Shown here: piece after piece, positions 1 to 8,239 of the stretch | Numbering within the stretch: position 1 is the first letter of the stretch | How the letters are laid out: every line of letters begins with the position of its first letter | Source: Cyanobacteriota bacterium | GTDB lineage: Bacteria; Cyanobacteriota; Vampirovibrionia; Vampirovibrionales; Vampirovibrionaceae | Reading direction: 5' to 3' | Assembly (NCBI GenBank): GCA_019751815.1 | Contig: JAIEMW010000004.1 | Span: 787,933 to 851,932, forward strand | Length of the DNA stretch: 64,000 nucleotides | Translations under genes and position numbers: made by a program | Notes under the pieces: generated by a model | Seen by the model: only the letters and a program-made list of their open reading frames with translations | Database searches by the model: none | Told to the model about the DNA's origin: nothing

Positions 1-2
1 TT

Positions 3-464
3 CGATTTTTTATTAAGCGACACTCATTTTCACCAGAAACAATGACAGCCACAGGTTATGGCGATAGTCGTGCACTGGAAACCAATGAAACCCTCGAAGG
101 ACGCCAAAAAAACCGACGTATTGATATTATTGTCCTCAGTAAAACGGTGGGTAATAAGTCAGACCCCAATGTACAAAAAGCCAATGAGCAGTCTGTCTTA
201 AAACATAAGCCCTATATTCGGATTGACAAGGCCGTTTTAAATCCTGGAGAGCAACCCACTATTATTCAATCGGGCGGTAGCCTCTTGCCATCCCCCACCA
301 GTACAAATGCATTGGATGACTTAAAACAAAAGACTACCAATAAGCCAACAGTCAAGCCAACGATTATTCCCGGGAAGCCAGATATCACGGGCGCCAATGC
401 CGGAAAGCCCGGTGCCTCTGGAAAGCATGTTTTGGTGATCCCGGCAGTCAGAGATAAGCATTAA
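3..464 (+). CDS. OmpA/MotB C-terminal domain protein (5' truncated by window edge)
   Basis: Only the C-terminal end of this gene is in the window; the open frame runs in from the left edge, so the ATG at 42 is internal. The readable part matches the end of an OmpA/MotB peptidoglycan-binding domain: the stretch SPETMTATGYGDSRALETN followed by EGRQKNRRIDIIVL, where the N-x-x-x-E-G-R-x-x-N-R-R pattern is the family hallmark. In this family the domain anchors an outer-membrane or flagellar-stator protein to peptidoglycan. About 95 residues follow the domain, a Pro/Lys/Gly-rich tail that is probably disordered. The wording around the motif is closer to MotB-type than classic OmpA proteins, but without the N-terminus (membrane segment or beta-barrel) I cannot decide. 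It converges on the TPR gene with only six bases between stop codons. Confidence 0.8.
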   Translation, partial: RFFIKRHSFSPETMTATGYGDSRALETNETLEGRQKNRRIDIIVLSKTVGNKSDPNVQKANEQSVLKHKPYIRIDKAVLNPGEQPTIIQSGGSLLPSPTSTNALDDLKQKTTNKPTVKPTIIPGKPDITGANAGKPGASGKHVLVIPAVRDKH

Positions 465-470
465 GCCCAA

Positions 471-2354
471 CTAGTTCGGGCTGAGTGAACCCGCGGCGTC
501 TTCCTCTTGTTGTTTGGCACGGGCCTTTAGGCTTTTTTCTTGCTCTTTTTGGGCTATTCTCTCGAGTTTCTGAAAGCGCTTGGCAAAGCTTTCCGCTTCC
601 AGAAGACGCGGATTTAAAATAGTCGCTTGCTGATAGGCGTAGAAGGCATTGGCTTTTTGCTTGAGCTGTTCATACGTGTCCCCAATGCGAATCAAAGGAA
701 TATCCCACTGGGCATATATCTGCTGGGCTTGTTGGTATTTTTCCAGTGCGGACTGAAATTGTTTGCCAGAGAACAGTTGATTTCCCTCTTGCACACGGGT
801 GTTGGCCAGGGTGATTTTTCGTTGTATTTGCTTGAGACCTGTCTGGAGTGGTACCAAATGCCCAAGTTGATAGCCTCGCTGGTACATTGCTTGTGATGCT
901 ATCAGTTCTTGATCCAGCAGGAGACGGTCACCAATTCTCAGATAGCCTTTTGCACTTTCTCCGTCCACTGCATCGAGTCTTTGATGGGCTTGGGGAAACT
1001 TTCCTAAGAGAAAGAGAGCCTCTCCGGCAGCCAAATCGTTTTTGCTCTCACTCAGTGAAGTCAAGGCTTCCATCAGGGCCGGTGTTTTAGGACTGTTGGC
1101 CAGTGAAAGTTTGATCCGGTCCATGGCCAGTAGCGGATCTAAATTACTGTTATTCCCTGTCGCTACATCAAAAATCTGCAGGTCGATAGCACACTCTTTA
1201 ACGTTGAGTGTTTGATTGAATGCTGCCAGATAGTGGGCTGTGGCCAAGCCGTGAAGCGCATCGGGTAAATCGCTCTGTATTCTCAATGCCCGTCGTAATT
1301 GCGGTAGGGCTCTTGGGGTATCCTCACTGCGAAGAGAATCCCAAGCAGAATCGACCATTGCAGTTAGTATTTCAGGTCGTTGTGAGGCGGCTTTACGGTA
1401 AAAGGCAATGCTTTTGTCATCTTGATTACTTCGCTCGTAAAGTGTGGCAAGTTTAAGCACAATGGGGGTGTTATCAGGAAAGCTTTGGTTCAGTTTGTAG
1501 TAATAAGTGATTGCCTCAGAGAGCTGTCCCATCTTCTCGTAGAGTGAAGCAATCCATTGATCTCTGACAGGACTCCGGCCAAAGTCTCTATTTTCTGATT
1601 CTTTGGCATAATAGAGGGCTTTATCGGGTTGATCTGCGATTCCCAAAAGTTTGGAGAGGAGAAAATAACTTTCTGTATTCTCTCCATCAAGCTCCACTGC
1701 TTGTAAAATGGTATCTTTAGCCCTGGGGTAGTCTTTTACAGTGATATAAAACTGGGTGAGCCCCTGCAATGCGGGCACAAATTTGGGGTTGATAGCCAAG
1801 GCTTTGTTTAAATTGCGCTCAGCAGAAACCCGGTCGTCTTGCTCCAGCTGCCAAAGAGCCCAGAATGTTAGTGTTTTTGGGCTTTCAGGGGCCAGAGGAA
1901 GCGCCTGGGTGAAGAGGTCTTGAATATGTCTTTCCATAGAAGGGTTTGGGTGAAAGGGGTTTTTGCTCCACAGGTGGTAAAGGTGGGCTAGTTCTGCAAT
2001 GAGATCCCCCCGCATAGGGGCGATTGCCAGTGCTTTGTCTAAATACTGTTTTGCGGTGTCAAAGTCATCGAGCTGAGCAGCGATGTGAGAGAGACCTACC
2101 AGGGCATCGACAGAGCGAGGATTTTGTTTGAGGTAGGCCTGGTAAATAGATTGTGCGACACTCCCGCGGCCTTTTTTGAGAGCAGCATTGGCTTTGACTA
2201 AGGGGGGTTCAAAAGCTGGGCTCTCTAAAGATTTAAGCGGTCCTGGCTCTAAAGAGAAGACTAGAGGAGGGCTGCAAACGGTGAGTCCTGACACGGTGAG
2301 CACTAAGAGCCATATAGATACAGCAGGGATGGTAGCGGGGATAGGGGCTTTCAT
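471..2354 (-). CDS. Secreted or membrane-anchored TPR protein
   Basis: A 627-residue protein with a hydrophobic N-terminal segment (about residues 10-35, a signal peptide or anchor) followed by tetratricopeptide repeats over most of its length. Repeats are visible as A-x-x-x-Y/L-x-K-A-L-x-x-x-P periods from about residue 55 to 330 and again near the C-terminus (about 525-585). The middle (about 380-500) fits the TPR pattern poorly. The C-terminal 40 residues are Lys/Glu/Gln-rich. TPR arrays usually scaffold protein complexes; no catalytic motif is visible and the partner is unknown. A second, longer TPR protein of similar design lies at 59328-61670. The gene diverges from nuoA across about 250 bases. 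Confidence 0.8.
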   Translation of the reverse strand: MKAPIPATIPAVSIWLLVLTVSGLTVCSPPLVFSLEPGPLKSLESPAFEPPLVKANAALKKGRGSVAQSIYQAYLKQNPRSVDALVGLSHIAAQLDDFDTAKQYLDKALAIAPMRGDLIAELAHLYHLWSKNPFHPNPSMERHIQDLFTQALPLAPESPKTLTFWALWQLEQDDRVSAERNLNKALAINPKFVPALQGLTQFYITVKDYPRAKDTILQAVELDGENTESYFLLSKLLGIADQPDKALYYAKESENRDFGRSPVRDQWIASLYEKMGQLSEAITYYYKLNQSFPDNTPIVLKLATLYERSNQDDKSIAFYRKAASQRPEILTAMVDSAWDSLRSEDTPRALPQLRRALRIQSDLPDALHGLATAHYLAAFNQTLNVKECAIDLQIFDVATGNNSNLDPLLAMDRIKLSLANSPKTPALMEALTSLSESKNDLAAGEALFLLGKFPQAHQRLDAVDGESAKGYLRIGDRLLLDQELIASQAMYQRGYQLGHLVPLQTGLKQIQRKITLANTRVQEGNQLFSGKQFQSALEKYQQAQQIYAQWDIPLIRIGDTYEQLKQKANAFYAYQQATILNPRLLEAESFAKRFQKLERIAQKEQEKSLKARAKQQEEDAAGSLSPN

Positions 2355-2437
2355 AGGAGGGGCTTTGGCCTTGTTTTATGAGGTGGGTGTTTTGGCGAGG
2401 CGTCTTTGCAGTTTATTTTAAACCAAGCTCACCTGAA

Positions 2438-2466
2438 TTGACCTTCTGGGCAGTTTAGCATTTAAT
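2438..2466 (+). promoter_or_regulatory. Candidate sigma70-type promoter of the nuo operon
   Basis: TTGACC at 2438-2443 and TTTAAT at 2461-2466 are separated by exactly 17 bases, close to the sigma70 consensus. They sit in the only sizeable gap upstream of nuoA and would give a leader of about 130 bases. Seen in sequence only; no transcription-start data. Confidence 0.4.
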
Positions 2467-2602
2467 AGTGTTAATCTGATTCTGTTTCGAACAAGCGTAT
2501 TTTTACCCAAACAAATCGCTTGCCCCTTGAGAGAAGCCGCGCAGGCATTCAATTCTTGTAAGTATTGAAATAAAATGGGTCTTCAATAAAAAGGGCTTTC
2601 AT

Positions 2603-2962
2603 ATGTACCTCGGATGGTTCCCCCTGATTTTTCTGCTCATCGTCTTTGCGGCGTCAATGCCCTTTGTGTTGATGGCGCTTGCACAAGTGGTTCAGATTAA
2701 ATCACCTACAGTGCTTAAGTATACGGCCTATGAGTCGGGGATGACGCCATTTGGAGATGCGCGAATCCAGTTCGATGTGAAATTTTATTTGTATGCCCTG
2801 CTGTTTATCTTGTTTGATATTGAAACCGTGTTCTTGTTCCCGTGGGCTATGGCCTTTGGTAAATTGGGTCTGTTTGGCCTGGTAGAAATGTTTTTGTTTA
2901 TCGGTATTTTGTTGCTTGGTCTGGTGTATGCCTGGAGAAAAGGCGCATTGCGCTGGCAGTAG
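2603..2962 (+). CDS. nuoA: NADH-quinone oxidoreductase subunit A (NuoA)
   Basis: A small membrane subunit of complex I, 119 residues, the usual family length. Three hydrophobic segments are visible (about residues 5-30, 60-85 and 90-112). The loop between the first two carries the conserved YESGMTPFGDAR pattern, and the start of the second helix reads FDIETVFLFPW, both typical of NuoA. An AAGGG Shine-Dalgarno-like stretch lies about eight bases before the ATG. It is the first gene of an eleven-gene run, nuoA-B-C-D-H-I-J-K-L-M-N, 45 bases ahead of nuoB. Confidence 0.95.
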   Translation: MYLGWFPLIFLLIVFAASMPFVLMALAQVVQIKSPTVLKYTAYESGMTPFGDARIQFDVKFYLYALLFILFDIETVFLFPWAMAFGKLGLFGLVEMFLFIGILLLGLVYAWRKGALRWQ

Positions 2963-3006
2963 TGATTCTTTGAGCGGTAGTGATTCTTTAAGAAGGACGC
3001 CTTCAG

Positions 3007-3711
3007 ATGGAAACCAATAAATTTCTCACCTCTCTCCAGGATTTGCTGGAAAGCAACGGTGTTTTGGTGACCACGATTGATACAGTTTACAACTGGGCGC
3101 GGTCCAATTCAGTATGGCCGCTTACATTTGCCACCTCTTGCTGTGGTATTGAGATGATGTCGACCAGTGCGTCCTCGTTTGATATTTCTCGTTTTGGGTC
3201 TGAAGTGTTTCGGGCCACGCCGCGTCAGTCTGACCTGATTATTACGGCTGGGACGATTACGCACAAAATGGCCCCCGCCTTGGTGAAGCTTTATGAGCAG
3301 ATGCCTGAGCCAAAATACGTGATCGCGATGGGTGCTTGTACAGTGACCGGCGGTATGTATGAGAATGATTCCTATTCTGTGGTACGTGGGGTGGATAGAT
3401 TGATTCCAGTTGATGTCTATGTCCCTGGATGCCCACCGCGCCCAGAGTCTCTGCTGGATGCGTTGATTCAGCTGCAGAAGAAAATTCGGATGGAATCAAT
3501 CCGCGACCGTCGATCGAGAGCGGCTGCTCACCAGCCTAGGGTGGTTCTGGGTCCTGGAGAGGTATTGTTGCCTAGAGAAGGCTATGAAGAGTTTATTCGC
3601 TGGGGTGTGCAGGCCCATGGCTATAGCGATGAGGCTCTCAGAGACCAGGGTAAGTTAGTCAGAGGAAATGTGAAGACCCGCGATGAGCGAAGAAGTAAAA
3701 AACCAGCCTGA
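3007..3711 (+). CDS. nuoB: NADH-quinone oxidoreductase subunit B (NuoB)
   Basis: The peripheral-arm subunit carrying the N2 [4Fe-4S] cluster that hands electrons to quinone. All four expected cysteines are present: the adjacent pair in SCCGIEMM (C45, C46), C111 in GACTVTGG and C142 in VPGCPPRPE. At 234 residues it is longer than compact NuoB proteins because of a basic C-terminal extension after about residue 165. AAGGA precedes the ATG at suitable distance. Its 3' end overlaps the start of nuoC by 29 bases, implying translational coupling. Confidence 0.96.
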   Translation: METNKFLTSLQDLLESNGVLVTTIDTVYNWARSNSVWPLTFATSCCGIEMMSTSASSFDISRFGSEVFRATPRQSDLIITAGTITHKMAPALVKLYEQMPEPKYVIAMGACTVTGGMYENDSYSVVRGVDRLIPVDVYVPGCPPRPESLLDALIQLQKKIRMESIRDRRSRAAAHQPRVVLGPGEVLLPREGYEEFIRWGVQAHGYSDEALRDQGKLVRGNVKTRDERRSKKPA

Positions 3712-4189
3712 GGCTGAAGTTAAGGCGATTGAGCCTGGTGTACACTGCCAGGGTTTGCATAAAGCCCTTGGATTTGGAACGCCCTTAGGTCCCGACGCGC
3801 GGGGAACGGAGATGATCCAGTTGGAACCGTCTCAGCTATTGCAGGCTGCGCAGTATTTTCGTGATGCAGCCGGTTTTGATCTTCTGGTGTTTGTTGCTGG
3901 CGTGGACTGGAAAGAGTATCTTCAGTCTGTTTACTCGCTGTATTCAACCGTCAGCAAACAGTCTTTGACCCTCAAGGTGAATGCGGATAGTAATAACCGT
4001 ACCCCCAGTGTCACACCTATATGGCCTGCGGCGAATTGGCATGAGCGGGAATCCTACGATCTTTACGGGATTGAATACACGGGGCATCCAGACCTGAGAC
4101 GGATTTTAATGCCGTCTGATTGGCTGGGTCACCCGCTGAGAAAAGACTATAAAGTTGATGACCCCAGACTGGTATGGAACGAGCGATAA
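3683..4189 (+). CDS. nuoC: NADH-quinone oxidoreductase subunit C (NuoC, 30 kDa type)
   Basis: A hydrophilic structural subunit of the quinone module, 168 residues. Diagnostic is the C-terminal half: [28 protein letters not shown], split as [14 protein letters not shown] and [10 protein letters not shown], then [10 protein letters not shown], the classic 30-kDa signature. The N-terminal 45 residues are variable, so the start (overlapping nuoB by 29 bases) is less certain; no other ATG gives a better fit. It is a separate gene and not fused to nuoD as in some proteobacteria. Its TAA shares one base with the ATG of nuoD. Confidence 0.94.
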   Translation: MSEEVKNQPEAEVKAIEPGVHCQGLHKALGFGTPLGPDARGTEMIQLEPSQLLQAAQYFRDAAGFDLLVFVAGVDWKEYLQSVYSLYSTVSKQSLTLKVNADSNNRTPSVTPIWPAANWHERESYDLYGIEYTGHPDLRRILMPSDWLGHPLRKDYKVDDPRLVWNER

Positions 4190-5409
4190 TGGAAATTCCT
4201 GGCGTTACAATCAATCGAGATTTAGACACTGAGGATATGGTCGTTAATATCGGCCCGCAGCATCCCAGTACTCACGGTGTTCTTCGTTTGATTACCACAC
4301 TCAATGGTGAAGTGGTGAAGGATATGGAGCCTGTAATTGGTTATCTTCACCGCGGCAAAGAGAAAATGGCTGAATCTCGCTCTTATTTCCAGTATCAGCC
4401 TACCATTGACCGTGTTGAATATCTCTCTTCATTTTACGATCACTACGCCTTTGTCGCCTCTTTAGAGTCGATAGCCAAGTTGAAAGTGCCTAAACGGGTC
4501 GAGTATATCCGGATGATTACGATGGAGCTGAACCGGATCAGTTCTCACCTGTTGTGGTTTGGGACGTTTCTCCTGGATTTAGGGGCAACCAGCCCGCTGT
4601 TTTACGCCTTTAGGGAGCGGGAAGAGATTTTCAAGCTGTTTGAAGACCTTACTGGTGCTCGAATGATGTATAACTACTACCGTTTTGGGGGAGTTACGCA
4701 AGATATCCCGGCTGGTTGGCTCGATCAAGTCCGCAAGTTTATTGACAAAGCACCCAAAATGTTTGACGAGTATGAAGCCATCGTGTCTAAAAACCCGATT
4801 ATTCTTGATAGAACAGTGGGCCATGGTCTGATGACCAAAGACCAGTGCATGGAATATGGGGTGACGGGTCCCAGTTTGCGGGCATGTGGTATTGCGCAAG
4901 ATTTACGTAAAACAAATCCCTACTGTGTCTATGACGAAGTGGACTTTGATGTCCCTATCGCCACGCGTGGGGATGTTTATGACCGCTATATTGTGAGAAT
5001 GGCGGAAATGCGTGAATCTCTGAGAATTATTCGACAAGGTCTGGCGCAAATTCCGGGCGGTGATACTGCTCAAGTGAATGCTGCCAAAAAAGCCATTGAA
5101 GATGCGAAAAAACGTGGTGAGACTCCTGAAGAGCTTAATCCTGACTGGCTCAGTATGGGTCAAAAAGTTAATTTGATGGTGTTTAAGCCACCCGCTGGTG
5201 AGGCAATTACCATGGTTGAGTCACCTCGCGGTTTCTTGGGCTGTTATATTATCAGTGACGGAACGCCGAAGGCATATCGATGTAAGTGGCGTGGGGCTTC
5301 TTTCTCCAATTTGTCGGCCCTCCCTTCCTTGATGAAAGGCCACTTGTATCCTGATTTAATGGCCATTTTTGGCAGTTTAGATGTTATTCTTCCGGAGGTG
5401 GATCGCTAA
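4189..5409 (+). CDS. nuoD: NADH-quinone oxidoreductase subunit D (NuoD, 49 kDa)
   Basis: The 49-kDa subunit that forms the quinone-binding cavity together with NuoB. It shows NIGPQHPSTHGVLRL near the N-terminus, YLHRGKEK, and the family C-terminus GSLDVILPEVDR. I place the start at 4189, where the ATG overlaps the nuoC stop (TAATG) and GGAACGAG lies at good distance; an in-frame ATG at 4174 would add five residues but has no ribosome-binding site. Length (about 406 residues) is normal. The stop in turn overlaps the ATG of nuoH. Confidence 0.95.
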   Translation: MEIPGVTINRDLDTEDMVVNIGPQHPSTHGVLRLITTLNGEVVKDMEPVIGYLHRGKEKMAESRSYFQYQPTIDRVEYLSSFYDHYAFVASLESIAKLKVPKRVEYIRMITMELNRISSHLLWFGTFLLDLGATSPLFYAFREREEIFKLFEDLTGARMMYNYYRFGGVTQDIPAGWLDQVRKFIDKAPKMFDEYEAIVSKNPIILDRTVGHGLMTKDQCMEYGVTGPSLRACGIAQDLRKTNPYCVYDEVDFDVPIATRGDVYDRYIVRMAEMRESLRIIRQGLAQIPGGDTAQVNAAKKAIEDAKKRGETPEELNPDWLSMGQKVNLMVFKPPAGEAITMVESPRGFLGCYIISDGTPKAYRCKWRGASFSNLSALPSLMKGHLYPDLMAIFGSLDVILPEVDR

Positions 5410-6638
5410 TGGTTCCGGCTTGGCTTACCCAACTGCTTCAGGCATTGCATCTCTCTATTGGACCGGAATTGTCTCTGGTTCTCTGGGGCATTATTCTTTT
5501 TACAGGAATAGCCATTCTTGGGCAGGCTGCGGTTATTTTTATGGTTCTCATGGAGCGTAAAGTTCTTGCCTGGTTGACCCAGCGAAAAGGACCTAATCGA
5601 GTGGGTCCATGGGGCTTGCTTCAAACCTTGGCTGACGGGGTGAAGCTCTTATTTAAAGAAGATATTATGACTACCGGACAAGATAAACTCCTGTTTACGA
5701 TTGCCCCCGCGATTTTCTTTCTTCCGGTGTTTGTTCTGTATGCCTTGATCCCCTTTACGGATAAGCTGCTAGCCATTCCGCTGCCGACAGGCGCGCTGTT
5801 TGTGTTCGCGCTTTCTTCTATTTCCGTGGTGGGTATTGTGCTTGCTGGTTGGGCCAGTAACAACAAGTATTCTTTGTTGGGCGGGATGCGCAGTGCAGCT
5901 CAAGCAATTAGTTATGAAATCCCCTTGGTCCTCTCTGTGCTTGCGGTGGTTTTGTACACGGGGACGATGAACATCCAAGAAATTTTGACCGCGCAAAATG
6001 CCCCTTTTTGGAAGTGGTTCGGCATCTGGTTGACGCCGGTGTCTTTCTTGATTTTTCTGATTTCCTCTATTGCTGAAGTGAACCGAATCCCGTTTGACTT
6101 ACCGGAAGCGGAAAGTGAGTTGGTGAGCGGTTACAACACAGAGTATACTGGGATGAAGTTTGCGCTCTTCTTTTTGGCAGAATATGCTGCCCTGTTTGCG
6201 ATGAGTGCATTAACGGTGATCTTCTTTTTTGGTGGCTACTACTCACCCATTGGCGGCACCCTTTGCCACACCTTTGGCTGGGACCGTGCTTTCGAGTCTG
6301 CTGTGAATTTGCCTGGCTTGGGCCAGCTGATGCAGCAATTTGAGATGATCACCTGGGGCTTGCTGAAGACCTATATTTTCATTTTCATTGCGATGTGGCT
6401 TCGCGGGACATTGCCTCGTTTAAAGCCGGATCAGCTGATGGGCTTCAGTTGGAAGTTCTTAATTCCTCTGTCATTGATCAACATCTTTATGGTGGCGTTG
6501 GAGCGGCAGTGGCAGGATACCAACGAGGTTGTCTATGGTTATCTTTGGGCCTTTGTGTTGGTTTTCGGAATTGGTGGTTTCTGTTGGACGATGAGTCGTT
6601 TCTTTACGCGGAAGCTTCAAGCCCGGTTTCAATCTTAG
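5409..6638 (+). CDS. nuoH: NADH-quinone oxidoreductase subunit H (NuoH)
   Basis: The membrane subunit linking the quinone site to the proton-pumping arm, 409 residues with about eight or more hydrophobic helices. Signatures are MERKVLAWLTQRKGPNRVGP early on and EVNRIPFDLPEAESELVSG in the charged loop, both nearly invariant in NuoH/ND1. A strong GGAGGTG site sits inside the end of nuoD and the ATG overlaps the nuoD stop, so translation is probably coupled. The protein is longer than typical NuoH (about 330), the extra length lying in the last third. Confidence 0.96.
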   Translation: MVPAWLTQLLQALHLSIGPELSLVLWGIILFTGIAILGQAAVIFMVLMERKVLAWLTQRKGPNRVGPWGLLQTLADGVKLLFKEDIMTTGQDKLLFTIAPAIFFLPVFVLYALIPFTDKLLAIPLPTGALFVFALSSISVVGIVLAGWASNNKYSLLGGMRSAAQAISYEIPLVLSVLAVVLYTGTMNIQEILTAQNAPFWKWFGIWLTPVSFLIFLISSIAEVNRIPFDLPEAESELVSGYNTEYTGMKFALFFLAEYAALFAMSALTVIFFFGGYYSPIGGTLCHTFGWDRAFESAVNLPGLGQLMQQFEMITWGLLKTYIFIFIAMWLRGTLPRLKPDQLMGFSWKFLIPLSLINIFMVALERQWQDTNEVVYGYLWAFVLVFGIGGFCWTMSRFFTRKLQARFQS

Positions 6639-6662
6639 TGAAAGGATATTAGGCGTACTGCA

Positions 6663-7214
6663 ATGGATAATGCTTCTCAAGATAAAGCCTCCACAGATAA
6701 AGCATCTCAGGCTGAGGGTGTGAATAAAAGCACACTTCCGACTGGTGGTGTGCTGAGTGGGATGGTTGAAATCGGACGCGGAATGGGCACAGTGCTGAAA
6801 CACTATTTCCGCGAACCAGTGACCTTAGAATATCCAGAAGTACTGCCCGATCTCAGTGATCGGTTTCACGGCCGTTTGGCTTTGTTGACCAAATCAGACG
6901 GCACGGATTTGTGCGTAGGTTGTAAGGCTTGTGCCCGCGTTTGTCCTTGTGATGACCTTATACAGATTGAAATGCACCGTGATGACAATAAAAAGCCTGT
7001 GGTCGATATCTTTACCATCGATATGGGCCGCTGTATCTTCTGCGGGAACTGTACGGAAGTTTGCCCAGTGGATTGTATCAAGATGTTGCCAGACTTTGAG
7101 TTGGCCGATTATTCCCGCGAGGCTCTGGTGCTGGATAAACGTGACTTAACCGTCAGTGGAAAAGAGTCTGATGACTGGCGAGCCGTCCGTGGCTTTGACC
7201 CGCACGTAGAGTAG
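6663..7214 (+). CDS. nuoI: NADH-quinone oxidoreductase subunit I (NuoI, 8Fe ferredoxin type)
   Basis: The peripheral subunit with two [4Fe-4S] clusters that relays electrons toward NuoB. Both motifs are intact: CVGCKACARVCP (C84, C87, C90, C94) and CIFCGNCTEVCP (C124, C127, C130, C134). The order crosses over in the usual way, each last cysteine serving the other cluster. The first 30 residues are polar, Ser/Lys-rich and unlike other NuoI proteins. Total 183 residues. It lies 24 bases after nuoH and 14 before nuoJ. Confidence 0.95.
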   Translation: MDNASQDKASTDKASQAEGVNKSTLPTGGVLSGMVEIGRGMGTVLKHYFREPVTLEYPEVLPDLSDRFHGRLALLTKSDGTDLCVGCKACARVCPCDDLIQIEMHRDDNKKPVVDIFTIDMGRCIFCGNCTEVCPVDCIKMLPDFELADYSREALVLDKRDLTVSGKESDDWRAVRGFDPHVE

Positions 7215-7228
7215 AGGACCTTCTTTGT

Positions 7229-7873
7229 ATGACTGAAGCAATCATATTTTGGGCTTTTACAGCCATTTCAGTAACTGCAGCGTTGGGTGTGGTGTTTAAC
7301 CGCAGTATTATTTACAGTGCGTTACTGCTCATCCTGGTTTTTCTCTCTATAGCTGGTATTTTTGTGTTAAACAACGCAGATTTCCTTGCGATTGCTCAGA
7401 CCATTGTGTACGCGGTTGGTATGACCATTATTGTGTTATTTGGGATTATGTTCACGGGTGACCGGGCCATGTTGGACGAGCCTCTGACCTCTGTGAGAAA
7501 GTTGGTCTCTTTGGTTTTGGCGACGTTTACCTTTGTGCTGCTGATTAAGACAGTGCAGTTCCCCTTCTCCATTCAGCCAGCCTCTCAAAGTGTAATTCAG
7601 ACGCTGATGCAATCAGGTTCGACCAAGATGTTGGGAGAGCTCCTGTTTAGCCAGTTTGTTGTGCCCTTTGAGCTTGCTTCCGTGTTGCTGCTGGTGGCCA
7701 TGGTGGGTGCGATTGTTCTGGCCAAGAAAACGTTTGCAGATGCTGGCGAGATGAGTAGTCAGCAATTGTCCTACTCAATTGACTCTGGAGAGCCCACAAA
7801 AGAAGCTAACAGTGCTCTTCATGCTGCGGCGTCTCGCGGCGAAGTCCATTTAGAAGAGGTGACTCGCTCATGA
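7229..7873 (+). CDS. nuoJ: NADH-quinone oxidoreductase subunit J (NuoJ)
   Basis: A membrane subunit with five predicted helices in the first 175 residues and a polar C-terminal tail (about 176-214). The third-helix region reads AQTIVYAVGMTIIVLFGIM; the Y-A-x-x-x-x-x-x-L-F pattern contains the pi-bulge region of ND6/NuoJ. GGACC precedes the ATG. Its TGA overlaps the ATG of nuoK (ATGA), the common arrangement for this pair. Confidence 0.93.
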   Translation: MTEAIIFWAFTAISVTAALGVVFNRSIIYSALLLILVFLSIAGIFVLNNADFLAIAQTIVYAVGMTIIVLFGIMFTGDRAMLDEPLTSVRKLVSLVLATFTFVLLIKTVQFPFSIQPASQSVIQTLMQSGSTKMLGELLFSQFVVPFELASVLLLVAMVGAIVLAKKTFADAGEMSSQQLSYSIDSGEPTKEANSALHAAASRGEVHLEEVTRS

Positions 7874-8217
7874 TACAAACAGGCGTTGATCCAATGAATT
7901 TGGTTACCCATATTGGTCTGTACCACTATTTGGCACTGGCAGTGTTGCTGTTTTCGATTGGTCTGGTTGGTCTTATCACCAGTCGCAATATGATTCGGGT
8001 GTTGATGTGTCTGGAATTAATGCTCAACGCTGTGAATATTAACTTTGTCGCCTTTAATAATTATCTACACTTGGATGTGATGGCTGGACAAGTCTTTTCT
8101 ATCTTTATTCTCACGGTCTCTGCGGCAGAAGCAGCCGTTGGACTTGCCGTGGTAATTGCTCTTTACCGTATGCGCTCTTCCGTTGATATTGAACGCTACA
8201 CTGTTTTAAAGGGATAA
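7870..8217 (+). CDS. nuoK: NADH-quinone oxidoreductase subunit K (NuoK)
   Basis: A three-helix antiporter-related subunit. Both functionally important membrane glutamates are visible, in CLELMLNAVN and SAAEAAVGLA. The listed start overlaps the nuoJ stop (ATGA) and gives 115 residues; an in-frame ATG at 7894 would give 107, nearer to the usual size of about 100. GAAGAGG upstream favours the first ATG. Confidence 0.94.
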   Translation: MIQTGVDPMNLVTHIGLYHYLALAVLLFSIGLVGLITSRNMIRVLMCLELMLNAVNINFVAFNNYLHLDVMAGQVFSIFILTVSAAEAAVGLAVVIALYRMRSSVDIERYTVLKG

Positions 8218-8239
8218 CGTCGACAGGGACGAGGTTAAA

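Noticed and set aside
464..482. A possible shared terminator between the convergent genes at the left edge (AGCCC ... GGGCT)
   Set aside because: Only five pairs, it overlaps both stop codons and no T-run follows on either strand.
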